Shown here: piece after piece, positions 9,215 through 18,133 of the stretch | Numbering within the stretch: position 1 is the stretch's first letter | How the letters are laid out: each line of letters opens with the position of its first letter | Assembly (NCBI GenBank): GCA_021771915.1 | Contig: JAETNY010000007.1 | Coordinates: forward strand, 1-64,000 | Reading direction: 5' to 3' | From: Bacillota bacterium | Lineage (GTDB): Bacteria; Bacillota; Dehalobacteriia; UBA4068; UBA4997 | Length of the DNA stretch: 64,000 nt | Notes under the pieces: generated by a model | What the model was told of the DNA's origin: nothing | Database searches by the model: none | Seen by the model: the letters and a program-made list of their open reading frames with translations, nothing else | Program-made: the position numbers and the translations under genes

Positions 9215-10407
9215 ACCACCTCATTTAATTTTTTCTCTAAATCAACCATTTTGTTGCAAGCATCTTTCAAGTTTTGAATCACCTGTTCATTAAATTCATC
9301 AGTATGATGAACAATTTGTATTCTTAGATTTATTACATCACGCAAACTTTTATACATATTTTCATCAATCAATCCTTTTCTTAGCAATAACTCTATTGCA
9401 CTTCCGAGAAAACTATATTGTCTATCCATTAATCTTTTTCTTTTTAAACAATTATGTATTGCTATTTCTAACTTTTTATAATTCAGTAAAAATTGCCCCA
9501 CTTGCTGTTCCTTATTAGCTATAATATTTTCAGCTAACAGTTCTTTTGATTCATCATCCACTGTTATTTGATCAAGCTCGGCAATCGCCTTTTCAAGTGG
9601 TTCGCTTATATCTTTATATAGTTCACATATTGTTCTATATTCACTTGCATTTATGCCTACATTATGAGCCACACAACACCTTAGATCATAAAACTTGTTC
9701 CATTCTTTTTTTAAATAATCTCCATCAATGGATACACTTTTCTTAAAGAATTTTTCCCAATTTGACATAGGCAAAAATTTTTCCAGCTCATCTACTTTAA
9801 GTTGTTTACGTTCACTACATAATTTTTTTAATTCTCCAATATTTGAAATTTGATACTCATCAAATAAAAAATTAGCCAAATCAATAAAGTCTAAATCATA
9901 TAAATATCCTCGTTTTCTATTTTTATTTTTATTACGTTCTTTAAATGCGGCAATTTTTGCTGGAACATTTTCTTTTTCCCAATTTGCACCAACATTTATC
10001 AACATAAATTTTGTAATCAATTTTCTCATTAAATTTTCAATTCTGAAAATTTTTGTATATGCTTTTTCTGCATAATATAATCCAACATCATTCCATATCA
10101 CTTCAATTTTTGCTTTTACTGTTCCCATTAGAACTTTAATTGCTCTTAATAATTCTTCAAAAATTTTTAATTCATTATCAAAGTGTTGCCCATTTTCATA
10201 GTTAAATTCGATGCTAATATCATAATAATATATATTATCTTTAATATTACCATTCTGTAAACTATAATGAAAACAAGTATTTTTAAAATAAATCTCATTA
10301 TTACTTATCGTTATATTACTATCTGATTGTAAAAAATACTTAAAAGAATTAATATTTTGGCAAAAATCTTTTTCTGTATCAAAAATAATTATATATTCAA
10401 CTTTCAT
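9211..10407 (-). CDS. Tandem HEPN-domain protein, candidate RNase effector
   Basis: A 398-aa AT-rich gene. The centre (about residues 120-275) resembles Swt1/Apea-like HEPN domains, with IENLMRKLITKF and later YDLRCCVAHN, which contains the RX4-H signature (R-CCVA-H). A second RX4-H appears near the C-terminus in NLRIQIVHHTDEF (R-IQIV-H), so there may be two HEPN units in one chain. The first 110 residues are beta-rich and unrecognised, a possible sensing domain. HEPN proteins with this motif are often metal-independent RNases in toxin-antitoxin or abortive infection systems. Coupled to the zinc-ribbon gene. RNase activity is inference from the motif. Confidence 0.7.
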   Translation of the reverse strand: MKVEYIIIFDTEKDFCQNINSFKYFLQSDSNITISNNEIYFKNTCFHYSLQNGNIKDNIYYYDISIEFNYENGQHFDNELKIFEELLRAIKVLMGTVKAKIEVIWNDVGLYYAEKAYTKIFRIENLMRKLITKFMLINVGANWEKENVPAKIAAFKERNKNKNRKRGYLYDLDFIDLANFLFDEYQISNIGELKKLCSERKQLKVDELEKFLPMSNWEKFFKKSVSIDGDYLKKEWNKFYDLRCCVAHNVGINASEYRTICELYKDISEPLEKAIAELDQITVDDESKELLAENIIANKEQQVGQFLLNYKKLEIAIHNCLKRKRLMDRQYSFLGSAIELLLRKGLIDENMYKSLRDVINLRIQIVHHTDEFNEQVIQNLKDACNKMVDLEKKLNEVV

Positions 10408-10596
10408 AACATATATACCTCACATATTTTATAATTACAAATATAAACAATCCTATATTATACTTTTCTATTATCTACTAAATCCAATAACTTCATTATA
10501 TCATCTTATAATTATAAATAAAAGTCTATTAAGCAAAGTAAAAAAATATATTAACAATAAAAAACTTAAAACAACTCCAAAAACTATCGCAACAAT

Positions 10597-10839
10597 TCAT
10601 TTTCGTCTAAACATTACAGTTTTATTATTAAAATCTACACTCTCAACCTCATATCCTGCGTCAAGCCAAGCATAAGATTGTCTACCCTTACTTTTGTTAT
10701 TAGCCCACCACTGCCTATGCACATAAGCGCTTGCAGGCAATTTATCAACCAAGATTTTTTCAATTTCTGCAAATACTAAACATACATTTGCTTCTTCACT
10801 TTTTATTAAATATTTATACAAAGGTTCATATTTACTCAT
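10597..10839 (-). CDS. Small AWWAN-motif protein (DUF7662-like), copy 1
   Basis: An 80-aa protein with LVFAEIEKILVDKLPASAY, HRQWWANNKSKGRQSYAWLDAGYEV and a C-terminal VDFNNKTVMFRR strand. This matches a small bacterial family I associate with the name DUF7662 (name from memory). A paralogue with the same layout lies at 12251-12484; the two flank the DUF4143 ATPase gene. The fold suggests a compact DNA- or protein-binding domain, but the function is unknown. A stop-to-start gap of about 190 bases separates it from the HEPN gene, so it probably ends its own unit. Confidence 0.75.
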   Translation of the reverse strand: MSKYEPLYKYLIKSEEANVCLVFAEIEKILVDKLPASAYVHRQWWANNKSKGRQSYAWLDAGYEVESVDFNNKTVMFRRK

Positions 10840-10859
10840 ATTTAATACTCCTTATATAA

Positions 10860-12065
10860 TTACTTCAAAAGCCAATCCAAAACATTTTTCTGCTTAATCC
10901 CATTATGCGAAATAACCGGCTCAGCATCCATAGTCAGCAAAAATTTAGGATTATGGTCGTGAATAGCCTGCAATGGCGCTAACTCTCTGGCCAAAATACT
11001 GCCATCAGCGTCCTGCACCGTTTGCGCCACCTGATAATATTCTTCACCCTCCTCGTTTATAGCGATAAAATCAACCTCCACCTTGTCAACCTTACCCACA
11101 TAAACCTCATAGCCCCGGCGCAAAAGCTCCAGATAAACCACATTCTCCAAAATATGCCCAGTGTCTGCTCGCTTGCTGCCCAAAAGATAATAACGCAAGC
11201 CAATATCAGCCAGATAATATTTACTACCAGTTACCAGTAACTGCCGCCCTTTCACATCATAGCGTTTAGCCCGATACAGTATGAAACTGTCGGTCAAGGC
11301 ACTCAAATAACTGTCCACCGTATGAGCACTGATTTTCCGTCCAGCCGAAGTCAGCGTATTAGCAATCTTGGTAGAAGAACATAAATTGCCGATATTGTCA
11401 AACATATAGCTGATAACATTTTCCAGCAACGCCACATCAGAAATTCGCTTTCTAGCCACCACGTCTTTCAGTACCACCGCCGTATAAATGCTCTCCAAAT
11501 AGACGCGAATATCCTGTTTGCGCTGCAAATCAAGCACATAGGGAAATGAGCCGTTCTGAATATAATCCCGATATTTGAATAACAAATCCGTTGGCGCAGG
11601 AAAAGCCGAAACATATTCCTTGAAGGATAGCGGCAGCATTTTGATCTCCACATAACGCCCAGAAAGCAGCGTCGCCAATTCACCAGAAAGCAAATAAGCA
11701 TTAGAGCCTGTTACATAAACATCACAGTTAGGCTTGATAAATAGCCCATCAACCGCCTTTTGAAAGTCCGGCACATTTTGTACCTCATCAATAAAAATGT
11801 AATTCATTTTATCCGCCACAAGCTGATTTTTAATCAAACCGTATAGCTTTTTCCAATCGTCAATCTCTCCCAAATCTGGATCCTCAAGATTTATACGGAT
11901 AATCTGCTCGACCTCCACGCCAACACTGCGCAAATAATCTCCATACAAATCAAACAAAGTTGACTTGCCACAACGACGAATACCTGTTACAATTTTGATA
12001 AGCTGTTTATCCTTAAAAGCGATAAGCTGCTGCAAATAATTTGGTCTTTCAATTAACTTTGGCAT
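10860..12065 (-). CDS. AAA ATPase with C-terminal DUF4143
   Basis: A 401-aa member of the ATP-binding AAA_14/DUF4143 family. Walker A TGIRRCGKSTLFDLY (about residue 26), Walker B IFIDEVQNVPDFQ (about 92), TGSNAYLLSG sensor region, and the DUF4143 part from about 200 with LENVVYLELLRRGYEV and VEVDFIAI, which looks like a PD-(D/E)XK nuclease-like remnant. Members are widespread in bacteria and poorly understood, with biological role not assigned. It lies 20 bases upstream of AWWAN copy 1 on the same strand and may be in one transcript with it. Full length, no damage seen. Confidence 0.85.
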   Translation of the reverse strand: MPKLIERPNYLQQLIAFKDKQLIKIVTGIRRCGKSTLFDLYGDYLRSVGVEVEQIIRINLEDPDLGEIDDWKKLYGLIKNQLVADKMNYIFIDEVQNVPDFQKAVDGLFIKPNCDVYVTGSNAYLLSGELATLLSGRYVEIKMLPLSFKEYVSAFPAPTDLLFKYRDYIQNGSFPYVLDLQRKQDIRVYLESIYTAVVLKDVVARKRISDVALLENVISYMFDNIGNLCSSTKIANTLTSAGRKISAHTVDSYLSALTDSFILYRAKRYDVKGRQLLVTGSKYYLADIGLRYYLLGSKRADTGHILENVVYLELLRRGYEVYVGKVDKVEVDFIAINEEGEEYYQVAQTVQDADGSILARELAPLQAIHDHNPKFLLTMDAEPVISHNGIKQKNVLDWLLK

Positions 12066-12202
12066 AACAACACCACCTTTTATGAAATCATTATATCATA
12101 TATCCGTTGCTATTGCAAATTTATTAAATAGATTTCTTAAAATATATCTAACAAGCAACTTTCAGCACTATAATTATATATAAACATCAGATTGTTTATA
12201 CA

Positions 12203-12242
12203 TTAAAAAGCGCCTACCCCTAGCAAGGATAAACGCTATTTT
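12203..12242 (-). terminator. Rho-independent terminator after AWWAN copy 2
   Basis: On the minus strand AGCGTTTATCC pairs with GGGGTAGGCGCT through G-C, A-U and several G-U pairs, closed by a short loop and followed by TTTTTAATG. It sits just after the stop of the 77-aa gene. Confidence 0.75.
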
Positions 12243-12250
12243 ATAAATTA

Positions 12251-12484
12251 TTATTTGTGAAAAGTTACAGCCTGCATATCCCAATTTACATTATCAACTT
12301 TATAGCCTGCCTCAAGCCAAGCATTAGCCTGTATATGACCACCATTAGCCCACCATGCAGCATATTTATAAGCACTCGCAGGCAATTTATCAGCCAAAAT
12401 TTTCTCAATTTCTGCAAATGTCAAACGCAAATTCAACCGTCCGCTTTTTTTCAAATATTCATTTAAGGGGTCATATTTAGTCAT
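12251..12484 (-). CDS. Small AWWAN-motif protein (DUF7662-like), copy 2
   Basis: A 77-aa paralogue of the 80-aa protein at 10597-10839, sharing KYDPLNEYLKKS, LTFAEIEKILADKLPASAY, AAWWANGG and AWLEAGYKV. The residues KILxDKLPASAY and WWAN are identical between the copies, whereas loops differ, so this is an old rather than recent duplication. It has its own terminator. Spacing to the 802-aa gene upstream is 84 bases, so the two could be cotranscribed. Function unknown. Confidence 0.75.
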   Translation of the reverse strand: MTKYDPLNEYLKKSGRLNLRLTFAEIEKILADKLPASAYKYAAWWANGGHIQANAWLEAGYKVDNVNWDMQAVTFHK

Positions 12485-12568
12485 TTTTACTTTGCACTTC
12501 CTTTCTGATAAATATTTAATCAGAAAATAATAGCATCACGTTATAATGTCAGAATACTAACATTATTT

Positions 12569-14977
12569 CTATTCATTATTCTGTGCCGTATCAAAGCCTA
12601 TCTCGAATGAAGACTTAAATTTTTGCAAGCTTTTTCGTGCCAGATTCATAGCTTTTACGGTTTCTTCTTCCCTTTTAATTTCAGCTTTTATCTCTTTGGC
12701 CTCTTTTTCCTTAGCCTCACCAGCCCGCAATCTTAAATCAACCAGGCCCTTTTCGATTTCGCTAATTTTTTGCACATATTGCTCATAAATGCTATTAGAA
12801 TATTCAATATCTTTTTCATCATTAAGAAATATTTCTCTGACAGCAACAAGCAGTTTGGCTGATTGCATAATAATAGTTTTTTTACCAGCCACACCAGCCA
12901 AACCCACAGCGCCGCCCACGCCAGCGCCAACTCCCAATCCAAGAACAGCGCCGCCGCCAACTATTACCAATCCTCCAGCAAACATTCCCCCACCTCCAGC
13001 AGCAATCGCTCCGCCGCCCAAATAAGCAAGACAAGCACTTGTTAAAGCCGCACCATGCAAACCTACAAAATTTGAACCCACCAAGGCAACTGCTATTGAC
13101 GGCGCAAACACTCCAGCAGTCGCAACAATAACAACAGAAACAACCGCTGTAACGGCCAAACCTGTTACCACATTTTTCAAAACCTCATTCAATTCTCCAA
13201 GCACATTGTCATAGCACTTTCGCAATCGCTTAATATATCCTTTAGGACAGTATTCTTCACAAAAAATATCGTCTAAATATTTATCGCCAAGATCTTTATT
13301 ATAACCGCTAATAATGTTTTGCAGATCCTTATACATTTTACTTGGAACATCATTGCCCTTTTTATCCTTTTCAAGAGTTAGTGTGTAATAGGGTTCAAAG
13401 AGCATTGCTTCCAGCATGACAAGCCGAAACCAAGTGTTCTGTGGATTATTTTCCTTAATTTTGGCAATAAGTTCCTTTTCATTTTGATACCAATGCAGTT
13501 CCGCACCTTCAATCTGCATAAAGCTTGCAAATCCTCTGGTCATATTAACTTTCCATTCTGCAAGCCAACGCTTTTTCAAACTCTTTATACGTTCATTACT
13601 AATTAACACTTTAGTATTCCTTAAATCATTTAATGTCTTAAAATAATCAATATTATATAAAATCTCTGTTTGTTCCATAGTTAAACAAAATTTATCCATA
13701 TTTATACTATTATTCATATCATCACCTATTCGCTTATAAATGTTATTATCTTCCACCAAAAAAGCAAATTGTTTAATATTTTCGTACATCTGCTTAATTT
13801 TTTTAATATTTCTGGTTTTCAAACACCAGCCAACATCTTCGCTAAAAGCAACAGCAAAACGTCCAACACCTATGTAATTAACTGCAACCCAATATTTTTG
13901 TGAAATAACCGCCTCGCCTATATCAAGCGTTGTAAAAACACCAGTTGCTATCAAAAGCATTCTGGAAATCGTTGGGTTGTTTGTCGGAACTACATTTGCC
14001 AATTCGATTTTTTTTATATTCATAAGCGTTTGAACATTACGAGTTTGCATTTCCATTGCCAAGCGACGAATAAAATAAAATGCTCGCACAATACATTCAT
14101 TAGCAACAACAGGAACTGCCTGCTGTCCCAGTTCAATCCCGATACCAAGTTCACCCCGCAAATCAAACCTCAAAACTGTGTCTTTTATAATGGCTCCAGA
14201 TTCATCACGCTGGGCCAGCAATGTTCCGTTAAACAGCTTAGACAAAAATATCGACAAAGAATTACCGCCAATCTTAATATTCTTAAAAAAAGGCAGTACT
14301 GATAATTCCTTAGCTAATGACAATATCGGGCCTGGAATGCCGGTTCCGCCGCTCTGCCCTACCGTACTGCTTGAACCAGCCATATCGCTAACAAGATGAA
14401 AGAACCAAGTAATTGTGCCAAACAATATTTTAGAAGGAATATCACGGCCAATAAAAGCCTTGCTTTTTTCAGGTACCTCTGCCACCATAAAACAACCATT
14501 TACATCTGTGCCATAAGATTTATATGTAAATTGTGTTAACAGCGAAAACATCAAACCAACTATTGTCGGGTGATGTGCAAAATCTCGAAGATGATGTTGA
14601 AGTCCACCACCAAAAACAGGAGTATTTCCATCACTGGGAATGGGAAATTTATTCTCCAAAAATCTAACGGCAGACTCCAAATCATCGCCTTGATAACCAA
14701 GCATTTTGGCCGTCTTTTTAACAAATCCATCAACCTGTTTGCTTGCTACATCCCGTCCTTGTTTCAAACTAAAATCGCCAACCCATAAAATGTCAAGCAA
14801 AGCGCATAATATTCCGCTGCCAACGGCTACTAAATAGTCATATCTATCAGCCTTACTTGACAGCAAGTCAATTTGGCCGTCCAAATCATATAAAATCCTA
14901 TCAATGTCATATTCACTGTTTGCAGCCATTTTATTATCTGACATAAGTTCTACTTGCAGTATTTTCTCTTTTTCCAT
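12569..14977 (-). CDS. Large unrecognised protein with glycine-zipper membrane block
   Basis: An 802-aa protein that I cannot place in a named family. The first 440 residues are mixed alpha/beta with hydrophobic patches (VGSGILCALLDILWVGDF; GLMFSLLTQFTY; ILFGTITWFFHLVSDM). About residues 590-690 are a continuous hydrophobic stretch dominated by Gly and Ala (AIAAGGGGMFAGGLVIVGGG, then GLGVGAGVGGAVGLAG), a glycine-zipper pattern seen in pore-forming or membrane-associated proteins. The last 100 residues form a Lys/Glu-rich coiled coil (EAKEKEAKEIKAEIKREEE). It is the outermost gene of the defence-like island. A membrane-acting effector is one reading; no experimental or family support is available to me. 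Confidence 0.75.
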   Translation of the reverse strand: MEKEKILQVELMSDNKMAANSEYDIDRILYDLDGQIDLLSSKADRYDYLVAVGSGILCALLDILWVGDFSLKQGRDVASKQVDGFVKKTAKMLGYQGDDLESAVRFLENKFPIPSDGNTPVFGGGLQHHLRDFAHHPTIVGLMFSLLTQFTYKSYGTDVNGCFMVAEVPEKSKAFIGRDIPSKILFGTITWFFHLVSDMAGSSSTVGQSGGTGIPGPILSLAKELSVLPFFKNIKIGGNSLSIFLSKLFNGTLLAQRDESGAIIKDTVLRFDLRGELGIGIELGQQAVPVVANECIVRAFYFIRRLAMEMQTRNVQTLMNIKKIELANVVPTNNPTISRMLLIATGVFTTLDIGEAVISQKYWVAVNYIGVGRFAVAFSEDVGWCLKTRNIKKIKQMYENIKQFAFLVEDNNIYKRIGDDMNNSINMDKFCLTMEQTEILYNIDYFKTLNDLRNTKVLISNERIKSLKKRWLAEWKVNMTRGFASFMQIEGAELHWYQNEKELIAKIKENNPQNTWFRLVMLEAMLFEPYYTLTLEKDKKGNDVPSKMYKDLQNIISGYNKDLGDKYLDDIFCEEYCPKGYIKRLRKCYDNVLGELNEVLKNVVTGLAVTAVVSVVIVATAGVFAPSIAVALVGSNFVGLHGAALTSACLAYLGGGAIAAGGGGMFAGGLVIVGGGAVLGLGVGAGVGGAVGLAGVAGKKTIIMQSAKLLVAVREIFLNDEKDIEYSNSIYEQYVQKISEIEKGLVDLRLRAGEAKEKEAKEIKAEIKREEETVKAMNLARKSLQKFKSSFEIGFDTAQNNE

Positions 14978-15054
14978 ACCCCAAAATCACCTTTTAATCT
15001 GCATTTTATTTTTTTATTATACTTTATCGTCAATGATTTTGCAATGCTTTACAC

Positions 15055-15098
15055 AAAAAAGTCGCCTACCCTCCAATCTGGAGGGTAGGCGACTTTTT
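15055..15098. terminator. Strong symmetric terminator
   Basis: AAAAAGTCGCCTACCCTCCA and its exact reverse complement flank a three-base loop, with A-runs and T-runs on both sides, so it can act on either strand. It separates the 802-aa gene from the spoIIID remnant. Confidence 0.9.
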
Positions 15099-15128
15099 CA
15101 TATTATTTTATTACCCAAACAAAACGCT

Positions 15129-15260
15129 CTATAATATTACCTCTATATGTACCGTACTTTTGCTAACCCCAAAAACTCCGGCCGTCTGCCGCACTGTTGA
15201 TTTGCTTTCAATTATATAATTGCTGATTTCCAACACTCTTTTTTGGATATACTCCTGCAT
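15129..15260 (-). pseudogene. Truncated spoIIID (sporulation regulator) remnant
   Basis: From the methionine at 15260 the frame reads MQEYIQKRVLEISNYIIES then STVRQTAGVFGVSKSTVH and stops after IEVIL. This matches the N-terminal half of SpoIIID, including the helix-turn-helix ending VSKSTVH, but normal SpoIIID is about 80-90 aa and continues with a C-terminal basic helix that I do not find downstream in any frame. AAGTTTGTGGCACAAGTGGG precedes a possible GGAGG-like region before the start. The gene is therefore cut after the DNA-binding helix, right beside the island boundary terminator. A functional short form is possible but unlikely. Confidence 0.7.
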
Positions 15261-15395
15261 AAAAAGGCCTCCCCACTTGTGCCACAAACTTTTGTAAAGT
15301 ATATGACTCAAGTGGGGGATTATGCCAAAGAAAAAGTTATCTGTTCCCGTTCCGTTCTAAAAAGCCCTCTATTGCACACCCTGTTTCATCATTTT

Positions 15396-15917
15396 TTATA
15401 TACACGGCCCAATTAAACTTTTAATCTCACCACAGGCGATTTTAGTACCAGAATTGCCAGAGGGTTGTGTAGCAAAATCATCAGGGTTATTATGAATTAT
15501 AACCGTTCGTCCAACAATCTCATCAACGCTGAAGCGATTGGTCAAAAACGCCGAAATCGCAAGTCCCTTGTTACCAAACAGCGGCGGCAAATCACCGGCA
15601 TGATACGGGTGCGCACAATTCGCCAAATCAAAATGCTGCATAGCGTCAGCAAAAGGGTCTTTCATATTGCCCTCGCAGTCCGTTCCTTGGTGTATGTGAA
15701 AGCCAAAAATCCCCTCATAACATGGACGCTGAACATCAGGCAGTCCGCATATCTCAGCAAACACAATCACACCTTCATGGGTTTGATAAAACAGCACCGT
15801 TCCCAGAACATCAGGGTATTTTTCGCTACCCCTGATAACGGCCGCCGCCTGCGCCCGACTGCATAAAATTGACGATAAATGCAAATCGGAATGGCTGCAA
15901 TAAAACTGCTTTGTCAT
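15396..15917 (-). CDS. sodC: Cu/Zn superoxide dismutase family protein
   Basis: A 173-aa protein converting superoxide to peroxide and oxygen. Metal-ligand signatures are visible: GFHIHQGTDCEG, then HFDLANCAHPYHAGDLP for the zinc loop and TVIIHNNPDDF for the last copper histidine, plus ACGEI providing the disulphide partner of an upstream cysteine. There is no signal peptide, unlike most bacterial SodC proteins, which are periplasmic, so it is probably cytoplasmic. The gene stands alone, 78 bases downstream of the permease gene on the same strand. Family confident; enzyme activity in an anaerobe is inferred. Confidence 0.88.
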   Translation of the reverse strand: MTKQFYCSHSDLHLSSILCSRAQAAAVIRGSEKYPDVLGTVLFYQTHEGVIVFAEICGLPDVQRPCYEGIFGFHIHQGTDCEGNMKDPFADAMQHFDLANCAHPYHAGDLPPLFGNKGLAISAFLTNRFSVDEIVGRTVIIHNNPDDFATQPSGNSGTKIACGEIKSLIGPCI

Positions 15918-15995
15918 ATAAAAACGCTCCCTTACAATTAACGCTTAATATACCAGAATATGCAGCTTTATATCAACAGGTTACCGCTTCGGCGC

Positions 15996-17156
15996 TCAAC
16001 CATTAAATTGTAATTTAACAACCAACAGAACAAGAACCGCCAGAAAACAGATATTTCCCAGCGTAAACAATGCAATATATTTACCTTTACTCTGCGGAAT
16101 TTCCTTAGCAACCTGCTTATAAGAAATTAAACTTGCCATGGAAGCAATCAGAGTACCAAGCCCACCCAGATTTGTGCCGATAATAAGGCCGGCAAAATTC
16201 TCCGTAAAACCAGACAAAAGCAGCGCCGCCGGCACATTACTAATAATCTGGCTGGCAATTATAGCGGTATAAATTTCCCGACTGGCAATAATATTCTGCA
16301 AAAACTCACAAAAAACAGGAATACTGCCAACATTACCAATAAAAATAAAAAAGCCTGCAAATGTAAAAAGCAACGAATAATCAACCTGTTTAAATACCTG
16401 CCTGTCAGTTACAAATATAACAATGCAGACAAGTGCCAAAACCAGCAGCCAAGGCAAAATATGCCCCACCGTCAGCAAACAAAGCAAAAATAACGCCAGA
16501 TAAACTATTAACGGATACATGATTTCTTTCTGACGCAGAGAATTGCAGACGGTTGAATTATGTCTAAAACGCAGCGACAGCGCGCCAATTTTACCCAACA
16601 GCATACTGCAAGCCAATAGCATAACAAATGCCAAAAGCGCATAAGGCAACATCAACAGCATAAATTTGCTAACGGAAAGACCGGCTTTGCCGTAAAGATA
16701 CAAATTTTGCGGATTACCTATGGGCGTCAGCATGCTGCCAAGATTAGCCGCAATCGTCTGCATCACAACCACCGGCAGCAGCAGGCGTTTTCTGAGCTTT
16801 GTTCCCAACAGATTAAAAACTGTAAATGTAAAGGGCACAAAGGTAATCAGCGCCACATCGTTGGTAATCAACATGCTGGAGAAGAAACACAGCAAAACCA
16901 AGGTCAGAAAAAGCCCCCGGCCATTTTTAACACGCAGCAAAAGCTTTCTGGCCGTCCATTGAAATACGCCAATTTTCTGCAAACCGGCCATAACAATCAT
17001 CAGGCAAAACAATATCGCTAAAGTTCTGTAATCAATATATTGCCAATAGCTGCTGTTTGGCGGCACAATAAACATCGAGAATATTGCTAAAATAACAGCA
17101 ACACATAAAACCGTTTCTTTTTTGAAAAAATCAATTATTCTATTCATAAAATGCAT
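15996..17156 (-). CDS. SLC13/ArsB-like anion permease (YbiR type)
   Basis: A 386-aa integral membrane protein with about ten hydrophobic helices (for example TVLCVAVILAIFSMFIVPP, RTLAILFCLMIVMAGLQ, LLFTFAGFFIFIGNVG). The conserved TPIGNPQNLYLYG and SNVPAALLLSG loops are those of the ion-transporter superfamily that includes ArsB, CitT and YbiR. Substrate cannot be read from sequence. Its start overlaps the end of the radical SAM gene by 17 bases; MNRIIDFF nine bases further in is an alternative start. Inner membrane. Confidence 0.82.
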   Translation of the reverse strand: MHFMNRIIDFFKKETVLCVAVILAIFSMFIVPPNSSYWQYIDYRTLAILFCLMIVMAGLQKIGVFQWTARKLLLRVKNGRGLFLTLVLLCFFSSMLITNDVALITFVPFTFTVFNLLGTKLRKRLLLPVVVMQTIAANLGSMLTPIGNPQNLYLYGKAGLSVSKFMLLMLPYALLAFVMLLACSMLLGKIGALSLRFRHNSTVCNSLRQKEIMYPLIVYLALFLLCLLTVGHILPWLLVLALVCIVIFVTDRQVFKQVDYSLLFTFAGFFIFIGNVGSIPVFCEFLQNIIASREIYTAIIASQIISNVPAALLLSGFTENFAGLIIGTNLGGLGTLIASMASLISYKQVAKEIPQSKGKYIALFTLGNICFLAVLVLLVVKLQFNG

Positions 17157-18042
17157 CTAATCCAGTTCCAAAATCCCCTAAACTTAACTGCTTCGCCGCA
17201 GTCTTTTCCTCAAATGTTTGCAGATAACGAAATATCTGCTCATTATCATAAACAATGCCAGAATCCCGGCATTTCTGATAAAAAAACTTCATTAAGCGCT
17301 CATTGTTCGGGCTTTCAATTACATACCGATTTCCGTATGTTTGTATATATTTTTCCTTTAATCGCGGAAAAAAACGGTCTAACTGCGCATAAAAATATTC
17401 GCGGTTCCCCTCGCGCAGCGTCAAACCCATACCAAAACAAATTATCCCATAAACCTTGGCCTCAACACACATATCCAAAATCCCGGCAATATTTTCCTCC
17501 GTGTCGTTAATAAACGGCAAAATCGGGGACAACCACACAACAGTCGGTATGCCGGTGTCATGCAGGCGCTTCAGAACATTAAAGCGCTCCCTGGTAGTAC
17601 TGACATTTGGCTCGATTTTTCTGCACAAGTTTTCATCATATGTCGTCAAAGTCATTTGCACAACGCACTTTGTCTTTTCATTTATCTTCTGCAAAATATC
17701 CAAATCTCGCAAAATAAGGGCTGATTTTGTAATAACTGAAAAGCCAAATCCATATTGATAAATTAAATGCAATGCCTTTCGGAGATTGCCGATTTCCATT
17801 TCCAAAGGAATATAAGGGTCAGTCATAGAACCCGTGCCAATCATACATTTTTTTCGTCTATGTTTAAGCGCATATTCCAACAAATCAAGCGCATTTTCTT
17901 TAACTTCAATATCCTCAAAAGCATGCCCCATATGATAACACCGGCTTCTGGAATCGCAATAAATGCAGCCATGCAAACAACCACGATACAGGTTAAGACC
18001 ATTTTTGGCAGATAATATTCCTTTTGCTTTAACAAAATGCAT
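17140..18042 (-). CDS. SPL-like radical SAM protein
   Basis: About 300 aa. The radical SAM cluster motif is GCLHGCIYCDSR (CxxxCxxC), followed by YHMGHAFEDIEVK, the typical opening of the spore-photoproduct-lyase-related (Rv2578c/SplB-like) family. TGSMTDPYIPLE and VVWLSPILPFIND fit the barrel. I place the start at the ATG at 18042 (MHFVKAKGIL) because CAGGAG stands seven bases upstream; the ORF track extends further upstream to MIKSPINRR without a better site. The substrate is unknown. Followed with overlap by the permease gene, so the two are an operon. Confidence 0.85.
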   Translation of the reverse strand: MHFVKAKGILSAKNGLNLYRGCLHGCIYCDSRSRCYHMGHAFEDIEVKENALDLLEYALKHRRKKCMIGTGSMTDPYIPLEMEIGNLRKALHLIYQYGFGFSVITKSALILRDLDILQKINEKTKCVVQMTLTTYDENLCRKIEPNVSTTRERFNVLKRLHDTGIPTVVWLSPILPFINDTEENIAGILDMCVEAKVYGIICFGMGLTLREGNREYFYAQLDRFFPRLKEKYIQTYGNRYVIESPNNERLMKFFYQKCRDSGIVYDNEQIFRYLQTFEEKTAAKQLSLGDFGTGLDAFYE

Positions 18043-18133
18043 GGCACATCTCCTGTTTATTGGTGACTTTATCACTGAATAAGCAACGGTTTAGCTGTAT
18101 AATAAAAAATAATAAAACCAAAGGAGTTTTAAA

